DNA of 50,274 nt, from the NCBI GenBank assembly GCA_018262195.1, contig JAGTRS010000028.1, forward strand, positions 1 to 50,274, read 5' to 3'. This stretch comes from Pseudomonadota bacterium. GTDB taxonomy: Bacteria; Pseudomonadota; Gammaproteobacteria; Burkholderiales; Rhodocyclaceae. Position 1 is the first letter of the stretch. Each line of letters opens with the position of its first letter. Positions 15,801 through 23,321 of the stretch are shown here, in pieces. The position numbers and the translations under genes are program-made. The notes beneath the pieces were generated by a model, which worked only from the letters and a program-made list of their open reading frames with translations, searched no databases and was not told where the DNA came from.

Positions 15801-16616
15801 ATGCAACTCGGTTACCTTGAACTGAAACTGTCCTGGGAGCTCTTCAAGAAAGGCCCGGAGATGCTGAGCGAACCGGAGCGCGACCGCCTCGACGACATCG
15901 CCCGCAAGCAGGACAGTATCGAGCAGCGCATCCTCGCCAGCGCCATGGCCGCCAATGTCTTCGTTCCGCCCGCGACCGTGAAGAACCGGCTCGATGAAAT
16001 TCGCACGCGTTATGCCTCCAGCGACGAATTCATTCAGGACATGGAACGCAGCGATCTCGACGAAGCCGGGCTGGAACAGGCCGTCGAACGCGACCTGCGC
16101 ATCGAGGCTGTGCTCGAAAAGGTCGCTTCAAGCAGCCCGCCGGTCAGCGCCGTCGATGCCGAGATCTACTACCGCCTGCATCCGGAGGCCTTCGATCGCC
16201 CCGAAGCTCGTCACCTGCGCCACATTCTGATCACCTTCAACAATGCGCAGGAAAAGGCCAAAGCGGAAGCCAAGCTCGAATCGCTCCGCTCGACGCTGAA
16301 AAATGCAGACAAATTCGCCGAGGCCGCACTCCGCTATTCGCAATGCCCGACCGCCATGGAAGGCGGCCAGCTGGGCGTCGTCAAGCGCAAGCAGCTCTAT
16401 GCCGAACTTGAACCTGCTGCCTTCGCCCTGAAGGAGGGCGAGATCAGCGCCGTGCTTGCCTCGCCGATCGGTTTGCACATCCTGCGCTGCGACGAAATCC
16501 TGCCCAGCGGCATGCTGCCGTTTGAGGAGGTTTGTGCCCGAATCATTGAACGCCTGGGCGACAAGCGCCGTCGCGAAGCGCAACGCGATTGGATCAAGAG
16601 CCTTCCAGCCGCCTGA
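15801..16616 (+). CDS. nifM: Peptidyl-prolyl cis-trans isomerase NifM
   Basis: NifM is a parvulin-type prolyl isomerase needed to fold the nitrogenase Fe protein. The 271-residue product has a helical N-terminal region (about 1-130) and a C-terminal rotamase domain with EARHLRHILITF, ALRYSQCPTAMEGGQLGVVKRKQL and SPIGLHILRCDEI. There is no signal peptide, unlike the periplasmic parvulins SurA and PpiD. The ATG at 15801 follows an AGGGA sequence. It is the last gene of the nifV operon; a GC-rich palindromic repeat begins 40 bases after its stop. Confidence 0.94.
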   Translation: MQLGYLELKLSWELFKKGPEMLSEPERDRLDDIARKQDSIEQRILASAMAANVFVPPATVKNRLDEIRTRYASSDEFIQDMERSDLDEAGLEQAVERDLRIEAVLEKVASSSPPVSAVDAEIYYRLHPEAFDRPEARHLRHILITFNNAQEKAKAEAKLESLRSTLKNADKFAEAALRYSQCPTAMEGGQLGVVKRKQLYAELEPAAFALKEGEISAVLASPIGLHILRCDEILPSGMLPFEEVCARIIERLGDKRRREAQRDWIKSLPAA

Positions 16617-16655
16617 GGGCCGCTCACGAGCTTCGAAAATCCATCGGGCTGCAAC

Positions 16656-16696
16656 GGCCCCTCCCCTGTCAAGGGAAGGGCCGGGGAGGGGTTTAA
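16656..16696. repeat. Palindromic repeat after nifM, related to the 5.9-6.2 kb cluster
   Basis: GGCCCCTCCCCTGTCAAGGG followed by AAGGGCCGGGGAGGGGTTT has the same core and the same right end as the element finishing at 6211. It sits immediately behind the second nif operon just as the cluster follows the first. It can fold into a hairpin followed by TTTAAAA, so it may also terminate transcription. Confidence 0.7.
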
Positions 16697-17196
16697 AACG
16701 ACAAATGCGCAAAATCCTTGCGCAGATTCAATAACCACGGTTTTACCAGCCCACGAATAAACAAGACTTATCCCCGAAAACTGTGGATAAGTCTGGGGGT
16801 TGCACCTGAACCTGTTCTGCAAGACCTTGAGCCATCAAGGCTTTTAGGGCGGTGCAAGAAATATAGGCAACTCCAGAAAATCGAGGCTTCCCTGCCCCGG
16901 CAGGCACCTTAGTCCATCCCGAAAGCATGTGCCTGAGCAAAGCTTTTTCAATCCATTGTTTGGTGAAGCGCTCTGCAGGGCCGCATTTAGTATGAATTCC
17001 TTGCCATTTAAGGCAAATATCATTTGTTCTTCAGTGAAATGCAGTGCATAGTGTAATTCAGCGATTTTCAAGTGCTGCTGTTGTAGGTTGGTCTGGTATC
17101 CGCAGTTCTGCGGCGCAATGCCCCATCTGTACTTGCTGTCTTGATCTTCGCCCTTATCAGGGGCATGGCCCCGTCAATTATTCGGAGATTCAAGGC
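16697..17196. other. Gene-free region between nifM and the cold-shock gene
   Basis: About 500 bases without a convincing gene. It contains an inverted repeat with a perfect DnaA-box sequence (16764-16794). Its right part (about 17000-17196) probably holds the promoter and the long untranslated leader expected for a cold-shock gene. Short frames on either strand lack coding character. Confidence 0.5.
16764..16794. repeat. Inverted repeat containing a DnaA-box-like sequence
   Basis: AGACTTATCC at 16764-16773 is matched exactly by GGATAAGTCT at 16785-16794 with an 11-base loop. The right arm forms TGTGGATAA, the reverse complement of the DnaA box TTATCCACA; the left arm reads TTATCCCCG. Possible roles are DnaA titration, a protein-binding operator or an RNA hairpin. 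Confidence 0.6.
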
Positions 17197-17400
17197 ATGG
17201 CAACAGGTACCGTCAAATGGTTTAACGATTCAAAGGGTTTTGGTTTCATTACGCCGGATCAGGGTGGCGAAGACCTGTTCGCCCACTTCTCTGCAATTCA
17301 GTCCAGCGGTTTCAAGACCCTGGCCGAAGGCCAGAAAGTCAGCTTTGATGTAACGACTGGCCCCAAGGGTCTGCAGGCGAGCAATATCCAGCCGGTGTAA
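17197..17400 (+). CDS. Cold-shock protein, CspA family
   Basis: A 67-residue single cold-shock domain that binds single-stranded nucleic acid. RNP1 (KGFGFITP) and RNP2 (DLFAHFSAI) are both intact, after the usual [18 protein letters not shown] start. The frame runs further upstream, but only the ATG at 17197 gives a normal Csp N-terminus; GGAG lies ahead of it. The likely transcript has a long leader, as for other cspA-type genes, and ends in a clear terminator 28 bases after the stop. Which paralogue this is cannot be told. Confidence 0.95.
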   Translation: MATGTVKWFNDSKGFGFITPDQGGEDLFAHFSAIQSSGFKTLAEGQKVSFDVTTGPKGLQASNIQPV

Positions 17401-17427
17401 TACAGGTCAGTACCATCTGACAAAGAG

Positions 17428-17456
17428 AGCCCGGTTCATGCCGGGCTTTTTCTTTT
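17428..17456 (+). terminator. Intrinsic terminator after the cold-shock gene
   Basis: AGCCCGG and CCGGGCT form a 7-bp GC-rich stem with a six-base loop, followed by TTTTTCTTTT. Confidence 0.9.
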
Positions 17457-17482
17457 GGCGCTTTTCATTTTCTGGAAATCCG

Positions 17483-17496
17483 CTGAAACGTTTCAG
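17483..17496. promoter_or_regulatory. 14-bp perfect palindrome, LacI/Cra-family operator-like
   Basis: CTGAAACGTTTCAG is a perfect palindrome of the type bound by LacI-family regulators such as Cra/FruR (TGAAACGTTTCA). A further half-site ACGTTTCA lies at 17519. It is about 140 bases ahead of the small exported protein gene. The regulator itself is not in the window. Confidence 0.5.
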
Positions 17497-17632
17497 TCAC
17501 GGACTGACACAAAGCATTACGTTTCATATGACATCCCCTGAGTCACCAGCCGCGTTATTCGGCACAAGGCGCTGCAAATTGTTGTCAGCACCGAATACCG
17601 AATAAACAACCTACCCATTCAGGAGATTCAAA

Positions 17633-17968
17633 ATGCAAGTTTCCAAACTCATCGTAGCTCTGACCGTTGCCGCCGGTTTCGTTTCCGCCTCCTTCGCACA
17701 GGGCACGGCTGCCACTGCTCCGCAAGCGGCTCCCGCCGCCAAGGTAGTCGCCCCGGCGCCGGTTGCCGTCGAGAAGAAGGCTGAGGCCCCCAAGGCCGCC
17801 GAACCGGCCAAGGTCGAAGCTGCCAAGACTGAAACCCCGAAGGCCGAAGCCGCCAAGCCGGTCGAAAAACCCGCCAAGGCCAAAGCCAAGGCTAAGAAGG
17901 CAGAAAAGCAGGCCGCCGCTCCGGTAGCTCCCGCACCAGCTCCTGCAGCAGCACCGGCAGCCAAGTAA
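17633..17968 (+). CDS. Small exported Ala/Lys/Pro-rich protein
   Basis: 111 residues beginning with a signal peptide (MQVSKLIVALTVAAGFVSASFAQ, cleavage probably after SFA). The rest is low-complexity Ala/Pro/Lys/Glu sequence with repeated KAEAPKAAEP- and KAKAKKAEK-like runs. It has no cysteines and no folded domain is expected. It resembles histone-H1-like or periplasmic Lys/Ala-rich small proteins in betaproteobacteria, whose function is unknown. AGGAG lies eight bases before the ATG. It stands alone between two terminators, so it is monocistronic. Confidence 0.85.
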   Translation: MQVSKLIVALTVAAGFVSASFAQGTAATAPQAAPAAKVVAPAPVAVEKKAEAPKAAEPAKVEAAKTETPKAEAAKPVEKPAKAKAKAKKAEKQAAAPVAPAPAPAAAPAAK

Positions 17969-17993
17969 CCGCCTCGCTCCGGCATCAAACCCC

Positions 17994-18023
17994 AAAGAGG
18001 GCCAGCATTCGCTGGCCCTCTTT
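17994..18023. terminator. Terminator after the small exported protein
   Basis: AAAGAGGGCCAGC and GCTGGCCCTCTTT form a perfect 13-bp stem with an ATTC loop, 25 bases after the stop. The run of T is inside the stem, and A-tracts on the other arm make it potentially bidirectional. Confidence 0.85.
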
Positions 18024-18271
18024 GCATTCGGGTGTTTACGGAGCAGCCGCTGCAACATACGGATACAAAGCGTTGCAATGCGACCAAACTCGTCCCAGCC
18101 GTTTAATGTGAAGATGGTTTCAATTCAGGAAAACGAGCGAGACCAGGCCGGTCTGAACTTCCTTCTGCAGTACCTGCCCAATGGAAAAGCTGATCAAGAT
18201 TCGCTAGTTTCAATCCCGACAAAACTTCAGTAGGATTACTCACGCAACTACCACACAGGAGATTTGGCCGA
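18024..18271. other. Gene-free stretch
   Basis: About 250 bases between the terminator and the small gene at 18272. No coding frame with good codon use was seen. It presumably contains the promoter of the downstream small gene; no clear -35/-10 pair was identified. Confidence 0.4.
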
Positions 18272-18484
18272 ATGAAAGTGAAGTCTTCAATCGAACGCGG
18301 TGCTGTGTATCTCTGCACCAAACTGGGTGATGTCGTAACCGCCATTGAGCAAGTTGCCGTGGTCAAAGGCTTGGCCATGTGGGAAGTCGAACGCAAGATT
18401 GGCGAAGGCATACGAAAACGCCTGATTGTGTCTGAGCGCTCACTCATACCGCAGCCAATCCCTTCTGCAGGAGGGCTCGCCTAG
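18272..18484 (+). CDS. Small hypothetical protein
   Basis: A 70-residue frame starting ATG behind CAGGAGA and ending shortly before a strong terminator, so an expressed small gene is plausible. The product has a basic helix-rich centre (KGLAMWEVERKIGEGIRKRLIV) and one cysteine, with no signal peptide. I do not recognise a family. An overlapping minus-strand frame (18103-18447) has no ribosome site and weaker context, so the + strand reading is favoured. Confidence is modest because the protein is short. Confidence 0.5.
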   Translation: MKVKSSIERGAVYLCTKLGDVVTAIEQVAVVKGLAMWEVERKIGEGIRKRLIVSERSLIPQPIPSAGGLA

Positions 18485-18522
18485 AGGCTTAGCTTCAGGA
18501 TACCGAGTTGTACCCGTAGATA

Positions 18523-18560
18523 GACTAAAGGCCAGCAAACTTGCTGGCCTTTAGTCTTTT
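18523..18560. terminator. Bidirectional terminator between convergent genes
   Basis: GACTAAAGGCCAGCAA and TTGCTGGCCTTTAGTC are exact 16-base complements around a two-base centre, followed by TTTT on the + strand. It serves the small gene at 18272 and, on the other strand, the RNase H gene ending at 18610. Confidence 0.9.
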
Positions 18561-18609
18561 GTAGAGCTGAATCAGTGCAGCATAACAATCAAATACTCTG
18601 CTTACGCAG

Positions 18610-19260
18610 CTAGTCCAACAACATTGATTCCCTAAGCGCCGCCGGAAGCAACTTCCTGTGCCAATAAACCTGATGCCCAAAGTTGTTCTCGACAAGCAGG
18701 GCGCATCCCTTGTCGATGGCAAGCTGGGTAGGCTTTCCGCCTTCACGCAGCTTTGCCGAGTCCATCCGTTTGCCGAAGGCAACCCCTGATAACCCAAATG
18801 GCTTGGCGATCTCGGTGACATTCGTCCAGACAGCCCGATCAACCGGGCCTTGCTCAATGACGCCAATGGCTTTCTTTGAAAGCGCGTCGGCCTCGGTGTT
18901 TTCTTCGCGTGGAATCCAGGACAGGCTGACTTTGGGTATTTGATCCATCAGGCGTTGCACCGTCTTGCACATCGGCACCAGACCTTTGGCATTAATCAGC
19001 CACTCGCCCATGACCTGCTTGATGACGAGCTGACTGTCGCCGTAAACAACCAGGTCTTGAACCTGGGCAGTAACCGCCGCATCAAGCACAGCCATGAGGG
19101 CAGCGTACTCCGCTTCATTGTTCGTGCCCTCCCCGATCTCCTCAAATATCTCGATTCGTTCGCCAGCCGGACCTTTGAGAAGGCCACCAATCCCCCGAAT
19201 GCCGGGATTGCTGTGTTTCGTTGCCCCATCGAACCAGGCATGCCAAGTAGTGGTGCTCAT
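18610..19260 (-). CDS. RNase HI family protein with C-terminal extension
   Basis: Residues 1-130 form an RNase H fold with the acidic catalytic residues in place: Asp in WFDGATKHS (about 10), Glu in GTNNEAEYAALM (about 48), Asp in VYGDSQLVIK and Asp in NTEADALSKKAIG (about 125). It should cleave RNA in RNA-DNA hybrids. Residues ~140-216 are an additional module with VTEIAKPFGLSGVAFGKRM, then REGGKPTQLAIDKG and GHQVYWHRKLL, which looks like a small winged-helix-type DNA-binding unit of the sort seen in phage proteins. Standard RNase HI is about 150 residues, so this is a two-part protein. It is convergent with the small gene at 18272 and precedes tRNA-Val. Confidence 0.85.
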   Translation of the reverse strand: MSTTTWHAWFDGATKHSNPGIRGIGGLLKGPAGERIEIFEEIGEGTNNEAEYAALMAVLDAAVTAQVQDLVVYGDSQLVIKQVMGEWLINAKGLVPMCKTVQRLMDQIPKVSLSWIPREENTEADALSKKAIGVIEQGPVDRAVWTNVTEIAKPFGLSGVAFGKRMDSAKLREGGKPTQLAIDKGCALLVENNFGHQVYWHRKLLPAALRESMLLD

Positions 19261-19401
19261 GCGCGCATCTCCTGTTATGCCTCACACTTTGATCACACCG
19301 GATGTAATCAGACGGCACCTAACGATTTGCATCCAAAGAAGCCAAGCGGGAGAAACAAAAGAAAAAAGCCTGAATAATCAGGCCTTTGTCTTCTCTTTGC
19401 G

Positions 19402-19476
19402 TGGTGGGCGGTACTGGGATCGAACCAGTGACCCCTGCCGTGTGAAGGCAGTGCTCTACCGCTGAGCTAACCGCCC
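19402..19476 (-). tRNA. tRNA-Val (anticodon CAC)
   Basis: On the minus strand GGGCGGT pairs with ACCGCCC; the D arm is TAGCTCAGCGGTAGAGC, and the anticodon arm CTGCC-TTCACAC-GGCAG gives CAC. The T arm contains GGTTCGATCC. The discriminator A and CCA are encoded. Confidence 0.95.
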
Positions 19477-19572
19477 GCAGAGGAGGCGCGCATTTAACCA
19501 TAAGTCGAGCAGCGGGTCAAACTCGGGTCGGATAGAATAGCCCCCTTTGCCAACGTATAGATTCCGCACTCC

Positions 19573-20967
19573 ATGAAGCCAGTCCGCACCCGTTTCGCCC
19601 CCAGCCCCACCGGTTACCTGCACATCGGCGGCGCCCGTACTGCCCTGTTCTCCTGGGCCTACGCCCGCCGTCACGGTGGCACCTTTATCCTGCGCATCGA
19701 GGACACGGATGTCGCACGGTCGACACCAGAAGCAGTACAAGCAATTCTGGACGGCATGCAGTGGCTGGGACTGGAGCATGACGAAGGCCCCTTCTACCAG
19801 ATGCAGCGCATGGATCGCTACAAGGAAGTAATCCAGCAGATGCTTGCCAATGGCAGCGCTTATTACTGCTACACGACGCGCGAAGAACTGGATGCCCTGC
19901 GCGCCGAACAGGAAGCGAAAAAAGAAAAACCGCGCTACGACGGCCGCTGGCGCCCCGAAGAAGGCAAGAGCCTGCCCACTCCGCCGGCAGATGTTCCACC
20001 GGTCATCCGCTTCAAGAACCCGCAGGGAGGGGTGGTCGCCTGGAACGATCAGGTCAAGGGCAACATCGAGTTCGCCAACACTGAACTGGACGATCTGATC
20101 ATCGCCCGTGCCGACGGCACGCCGACGTACAATTTTTGCGTCTGCGTCGACGACTGGGATATGGGCATTACCCACGTCATACGTGGCGACGACCACGTCA
20201 ACAACACCCCGCGTCAGATCAACATTCTCAAGGCACTCGGTGCCGAGGTGCCGACCTACGCCCACCTCTCGATGATTCTTGGCGACGATGGCGCCAAGCT
20301 GTCGAAGCGCCATGGCGCCGTTTCAGTCATGCAGTATGACGAGGAGGGTTTCCTGACCGAGGCCGTGATCAACTACCTCGCCCGCCTTGGCTGGTCGCAT
20401 GGCGACGATGAAGTATTTTCCCGGCAGCAATTCGTCGAATGGTTCGACCTCGATCACATCACCGCTTCCGCCGCGCAGTTCAATACCGAAAAACTGCTGT
20501 GGCTGAATCAGCATTACATGAAGCAATTGCCATCAGCCGAACTGGCCGCCAAGGTCCAAGCCCGACTGACAGCACGTGGCGTGAATACAGCCAATGGTCC
20601 GGACCTGGAAAAAGCCGTCGTTTTGTATGTCGACCGCAACAACACGCTGAACGTTCTGGCTGACGCCGTCGAGGTCTTCTACGCTCACGTCACGCCCAAC
20701 CCGGAACTTCTGGCCCAACACCTTGCCGAGGACGCCCTGCCTGCCCTAGCCGAATTTGCCGCCGGCATCGCGACGGTCGCCTGGGAAGCCCCTGCGATCA
20801 ACGCTTTGATCAAGGAAACCGTGACCAAGCATGGTCTGAAGATGCCCAAGCTAGCGATGCCGCTGCGGGTCATCCTGACCGGCCAGGCACAGACTCCTGC
20901 CGTCGATGCGGTGATTACATTGATCGGCCGCGACAAGGTTGCTGCTGCACTGGCCCCGTATCTCTAA
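19573..20967 (+). CDS. gltX: Glutamate-tRNA ligase
   Basis: GltX charges tRNA-Glu with glutamate. The 464-residue product is a class I synthetase with the HIGH-type motif HIGG at 17-20 ([19 protein letters not shown]) and KLSKR at 242-246. It also has the Glu-recognition region [11 protein letters not shown] and an all-helical anticodon-binding C-terminal domain. Length is normal. The gene is followed after 64 bases by a tRNA cluster that includes two tRNA-Glu genes. A promoter is not obvious; TAGAAT at 19533 could be a -10. Confidence 0.97.
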   Translation: MKPVRTRFAPSPTGYLHIGGARTALFSWAYARRHGGTFILRIEDTDVARSTPEAVQAILDGMQWLGLEHDEGPFYQMQRMDRYKEVIQQMLANGSAYYCYTTREELDALRAEQEAKKEKPRYDGRWRPEEGKSLPTPPADVPPVIRFKNPQGGVVAWNDQVKGNIEFANTELDDLIIARADGTPTYNFCVCVDDWDMGITHVIRGDDHVNNTPRQINILKALGAEVPTYAHLSMILGDDGAKLSKRHGAVSVMQYDEEGFLTEAVINYLARLGWSHGDDEVFSRQQFVEWFDLDHITASAAQFNTEKLLWLNQHYMKQLPSAELAAKVQARLTARGVNTANGPDLEKAVVLYVDRNNTLNVLADAVEVFYAHVTPNPELLAQHLAEDALPALAEFAAGIATVAWEAPAINALIKETVTKHGLKMPKLAMPLRVILTGQAQTPAVDAVITLIGRDKVAAALAPYL

Positions 20968-20984
20968 AAAATAGCGGAAGGCCC

Positions 20985-21013
20985 TTTACAAGGACCACAG
21001 CGGTCCCTATAAT
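20985..21013 (+). promoter_or_regulatory. Sigma-70 promoter of the tRNA cluster
   Basis: TTTACA at 20985-20990 and a perfect TATAAT at 21008-21013 are separated by 17 bases. The sequence after the -10 (GCGGCC) is GC-rich, as in stringently controlled stable-RNA promoters. It starts 19 bases before the first tRNA-Ala. Confidence 0.88.
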
Positions 21014-21031
21014 GCGGCCTTCTTTCGCGGC

Positions 21032-21107
<76 letters not shown>

Positions 21108-21131
21108 AAAGTGCGAAAGAAGAAAGTCCGG

Positions 21132-21207
21132 GTCCCCATCGTCTAGAGGCCTAGGACACCGCCCTTTCACGGCGGTAACCGGGGTTCGAATCCCCGTGGG
21201 GACGCCA
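21132..21207 (+). tRNA. tRNA-Glu (anticodon TTC), copy 1
   Basis: Acceptor GTCCCCA with TGGGGAC, anticodon arm CCGCC-CTTTCAC-GGCGG giving TTC, T arm GGGGTTCGAATCCCC, encoded GCCA end. Confidence 0.96.
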
Positions 21208-21234
21208 AGAATTAGGCAGCAAAGGTTTAAGCGC

Positions 21235-21311
21235 GGAGTGGTAGTTCAGTTGGTTAGAATACCGGCCTGTCACGCCGGGGGTCGCGGGTTCGAGTCCCGT
21301 CCACTCCGCCA
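21235..21311 (+). tRNA. tRNA-Asp (anticodon GTC), copy 1
   Basis: Acceptor GGAGTGG with CCACTCC, anticodon arm CCGGC-CTGTCAC-GCCGG giving GTC, T arm CGGGTTCGAGTCCCG, encoded GCCA end. Confidence 0.96.
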
Positions 21312-21320
21312 ACATTGAGA

Positions 21321-21344
21321 AAACCGGACTGGTCCGGTTTTTTT
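21321..21344 (+). terminator. Terminator between the two tRNA trios
   Basis: AAACCGGAC and GTCCGGTTT form a 9-bp stem followed by a run of T, ten bases after tRNA-Asp copy 1. Confidence 0.88.
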
Positions 21345-21398
21345 ACGGATTGAAGGCACTGTCCTTTATATCCAAATGCAGTTCGGCTGTCCTCAAAT

Positions 21399-21474
<76 letters not shown>

Positions 21475-21512
21475 AGCGCCGAACTGGTAGTAGTTGTAGA
21501 TTGAAAGTCCGG

Positions 21513-21588
21513 GTCCCCATCGTCTAGAGGCCTAGGACACCGCCCTTTCACGGCGGTAACCGGGGTTCGAATCCCCGTGGGGACGCCA
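21513..21588 (+). tRNA. tRNA-Glu (anticodon TTC), copy 2
   Basis: Identical to copy 1 at 21132. The ten bases GAAAGTCCGG directly before the gene are also conserved between copies, supporting duplication of the whole segment. Confidence 0.96.
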
Positions 21589-21599
21589 AGGTTTAGCGC

Positions 21600-21676
21600 G
21601 GAGTGGTAGTTCAGTTGGTTAGAATACCGGCCTGTCACGCCGGGGGTCGCGGGTTCGAGTCCCGTCCACTCCGCCA
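21600..21676 (+). tRNA. tRNA-Asp (anticodon GTC), copy 2
   Basis: Identical to copy 1 at 21235; it follows tRNA-Glu by 11 bases instead of 27. Confidence 0.96.
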
Positions 21677-21685
21677 ACGATAAAG

Positions 21686-21709
21686 AAACCAGCTACGGCT
21701 GGTTTTTTT
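21686..21709 (+). terminator. Terminator after the second tRNA trio
   Basis: AAACCAGC and GCTGGTTT form an 8-bp stem with a four-base loop and are followed by TTTT, nine bases after tRNA-Asp copy 2. Confidence 0.88.
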
Positions 21710-21747
21710 GTTTCTGCTCTGAAAAAGTACCCCTCACCTCGCCGGGG

Positions 21748-21753
21748 TATAAT
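21748..21753 (+). promoter_or_regulatory. Likely -10 element of mltD
   Basis: A perfect TATAAT lies 23 bases before the GTG start and 41 before the ATG of the transglycosylase gene. No good -35 hexamer was found at the right distance. Confidence 0.5.
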
Positions 21754-21775
21754 CCGCACTTTCGTCGACCGGTTC

Positions 21776-23320
21776 GTGCCCAAGCCCCAATTCATGCAGC
21801 ATCGCAACCTTTCGTCATTTCTTCGCCACCTGAGCTCCACCTGTCTGGCCACGGTCGCCCTCCTGCTTCCAGCCGCCTCTGCTCAAGCAGAACTCGCTGA
21901 CAATTCGCCACTGTTTTCACTGATGATGCCGTCCTTGAGCGACACCGGATTCGGTGCAGCCGACGACGTATTGACCGTGCAGGAGATCAGGGTTCCGCCT
22001 CAGCTGCCAAACACGATTGACCTGACAATTCAATCAACCAACCTGTGGGACCGGATTCGCAACGGTTTTGCGATGACCAATCTGAACGATGACCTGGTCC
22101 TCTATTACCAGCAGTGGTATCAGAACCGTCCGGATGCCTTGCGGCGCATGGTTGAGCGTAGCCGCCCCTATATGTACTTTATCGTTGAGGAACTTGAGGC
22201 GCGTGGCATGCCGACCGAACTGGCGCTGCTGCCGATGGTCGAGAGTTCCTTCAATCCAAACGCCTATTCGCCGGCACACGCGGCTGGCCTGTGGCAGTTC
22301 ATTCCGGCGACCGGCAAGCGTTTCAATCTGGAGCAGAACTGGTGGCGTGATGAACGGCGCGACATCGTTGCATCGACTGGCGCGGCACTGGACTACCTGC
22401 AGGCCATCTACGAAATGCATGGCGACTGGCATCTGGCGCTGGCTTCCTACAACTGGGGTGAGGGCGCGGTCAAACGGGCCATCGTCAAGAACGAATCGCG
22501 CGGCCTGCCGACGGATTATCCCAACCTGACCATGCCGAACGAAACCCGGCATTACGTTCCAAAACTGCAGGCGCTGAAGAATATCCTCGGCAATCCGGCA
22601 TTGATTGCCCGCTTGGGCCTGCCCTTCATTCCCAATGAACCTTATTTCGCGACCCTCGAGACTCGCCGGCCAATCGATGTCAAAACGGCAGCCCGCCTGG
22701 CCAATATGTCGCTGGAAGAATTCCTTCGCCTGAACCCTTCGCACAACCGTCCGATCATCAAGGCGGACACCCCGGTGGTGATTCCGACGGACAAACTCGA
22801 TACCTTCCGCGACAACCTGCAAAGCAACCAGACATCGCTAACCCAGTGGCAGGCCTATACAGTGACTTCAGCCGAACGACTGGACAAGATTGCTGCCCGT
22901 TTCGATACCACCGCCGGAGAACTGGCTCGCGTCAACAGCCTCTCGGAAAAGGTCCGGCTGGGTGCCGGTTCAACCGTGCTGGTTCCAGGCGGCGGCAGCG
23001 GCACCGGACTGAGCAACCTCCTCAATGCATCCAACCCTCAACACTTTATTGAACCGGAACGGGTCGCTCGTCCGTGCGGCAAGCCGGGCAAGCGCGGCAA
23101 GGCATCTGCCAGAGCATGCGACAAGCAGGAAGCCCCGAGCAACGCCAAAGGCATCAGCCACAGTAACCGTGAAGGCGTGAAGACTTCCAGCAAGTCACAT
23201 GGCAAAGTCGGCGTCAAAACAACCGAACGCGGCAAGGCAGCCAAGCCAGCCATTAGCAAGCCGGCCAAGGGCTCTACCGACAAGAAGGCTGTCAAGGCCG
23301 CCCCTCGCCGGCGCGGCTGA
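21776..23320 (+). CDS. mltD: Membrane-bound lytic murein transglycosylase D
   Basis: A periplasmic peptidoglycan lyase. The N-terminus has a hydrophobic export signal (about residues 20-40, ending PAASAQAE), without an obvious lipobox. The SLT (transglycosylase) domain has the catalytic glutamate in LLPMVESSFNPNAYSPA, followed by AAGLWQFIPATGKRF (about 160-185) and ASYNWGEGAVKRAI. A LysM domain with YTVTSAERLDKIAARF lies at about 360-410. The last ~90 residues are a Lys/Ala-rich low-complexity tail with three cysteines, which is unusual. GTG at 21776 or ATG at 21794 may be the start; neither has a clear ribosome site. Length 514 residues. Confidence 0.9.
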   Translation: MPKPQFMQHRNLSSFLRHLSSTCLATVALLLPAASAQAELADNSPLFSLMMPSLSDTGFGAADDVLTVQEIRVPPQLPNTIDLTIQSTNLWDRIRNGFAMTNLNDDLVLYYQQWYQNRPDALRRMVERSRPYMYFIVEELEARGMPTELALLPMVESSFNPNAYSPAHAAGLWQFIPATGKRFNLEQNWWRDERRDIVASTGAALDYLQAIYEMHGDWHLALASYNWGEGAVKRAIVKNESRGLPTDYPNLTMPNETRHYVPKLQALKNILGNPALIARLGLPFIPNEPYFATLETRRPIDVKTAARLANMSLEEFLRLNPSHNRPIIKADTPVVIPTDKLDTFRDNLQSNQTSLTQWQAYTVTSAERLDKIAARFDTTAGELARVNSLSEKVRLGAGSTVLVPGGGSGTGLSNLLNASNPQHFIEPERVARPCGKPGKRGKASARACDKQEAPSNAKGISHSNREGVKTSSKSHGKVGVKTTERGKAAKPAISKPAKGSTDKKAVKAAPRRRG

Positions 23321-23321
23321 T

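Noticed and set aside
18103..18447. 114-codon minus-strand frame
   Set aside because: Lacks a ribosome site and overlaps a better-supported + strand small gene; composition is Ser/Pro/Thr-rich as in shadow frames.
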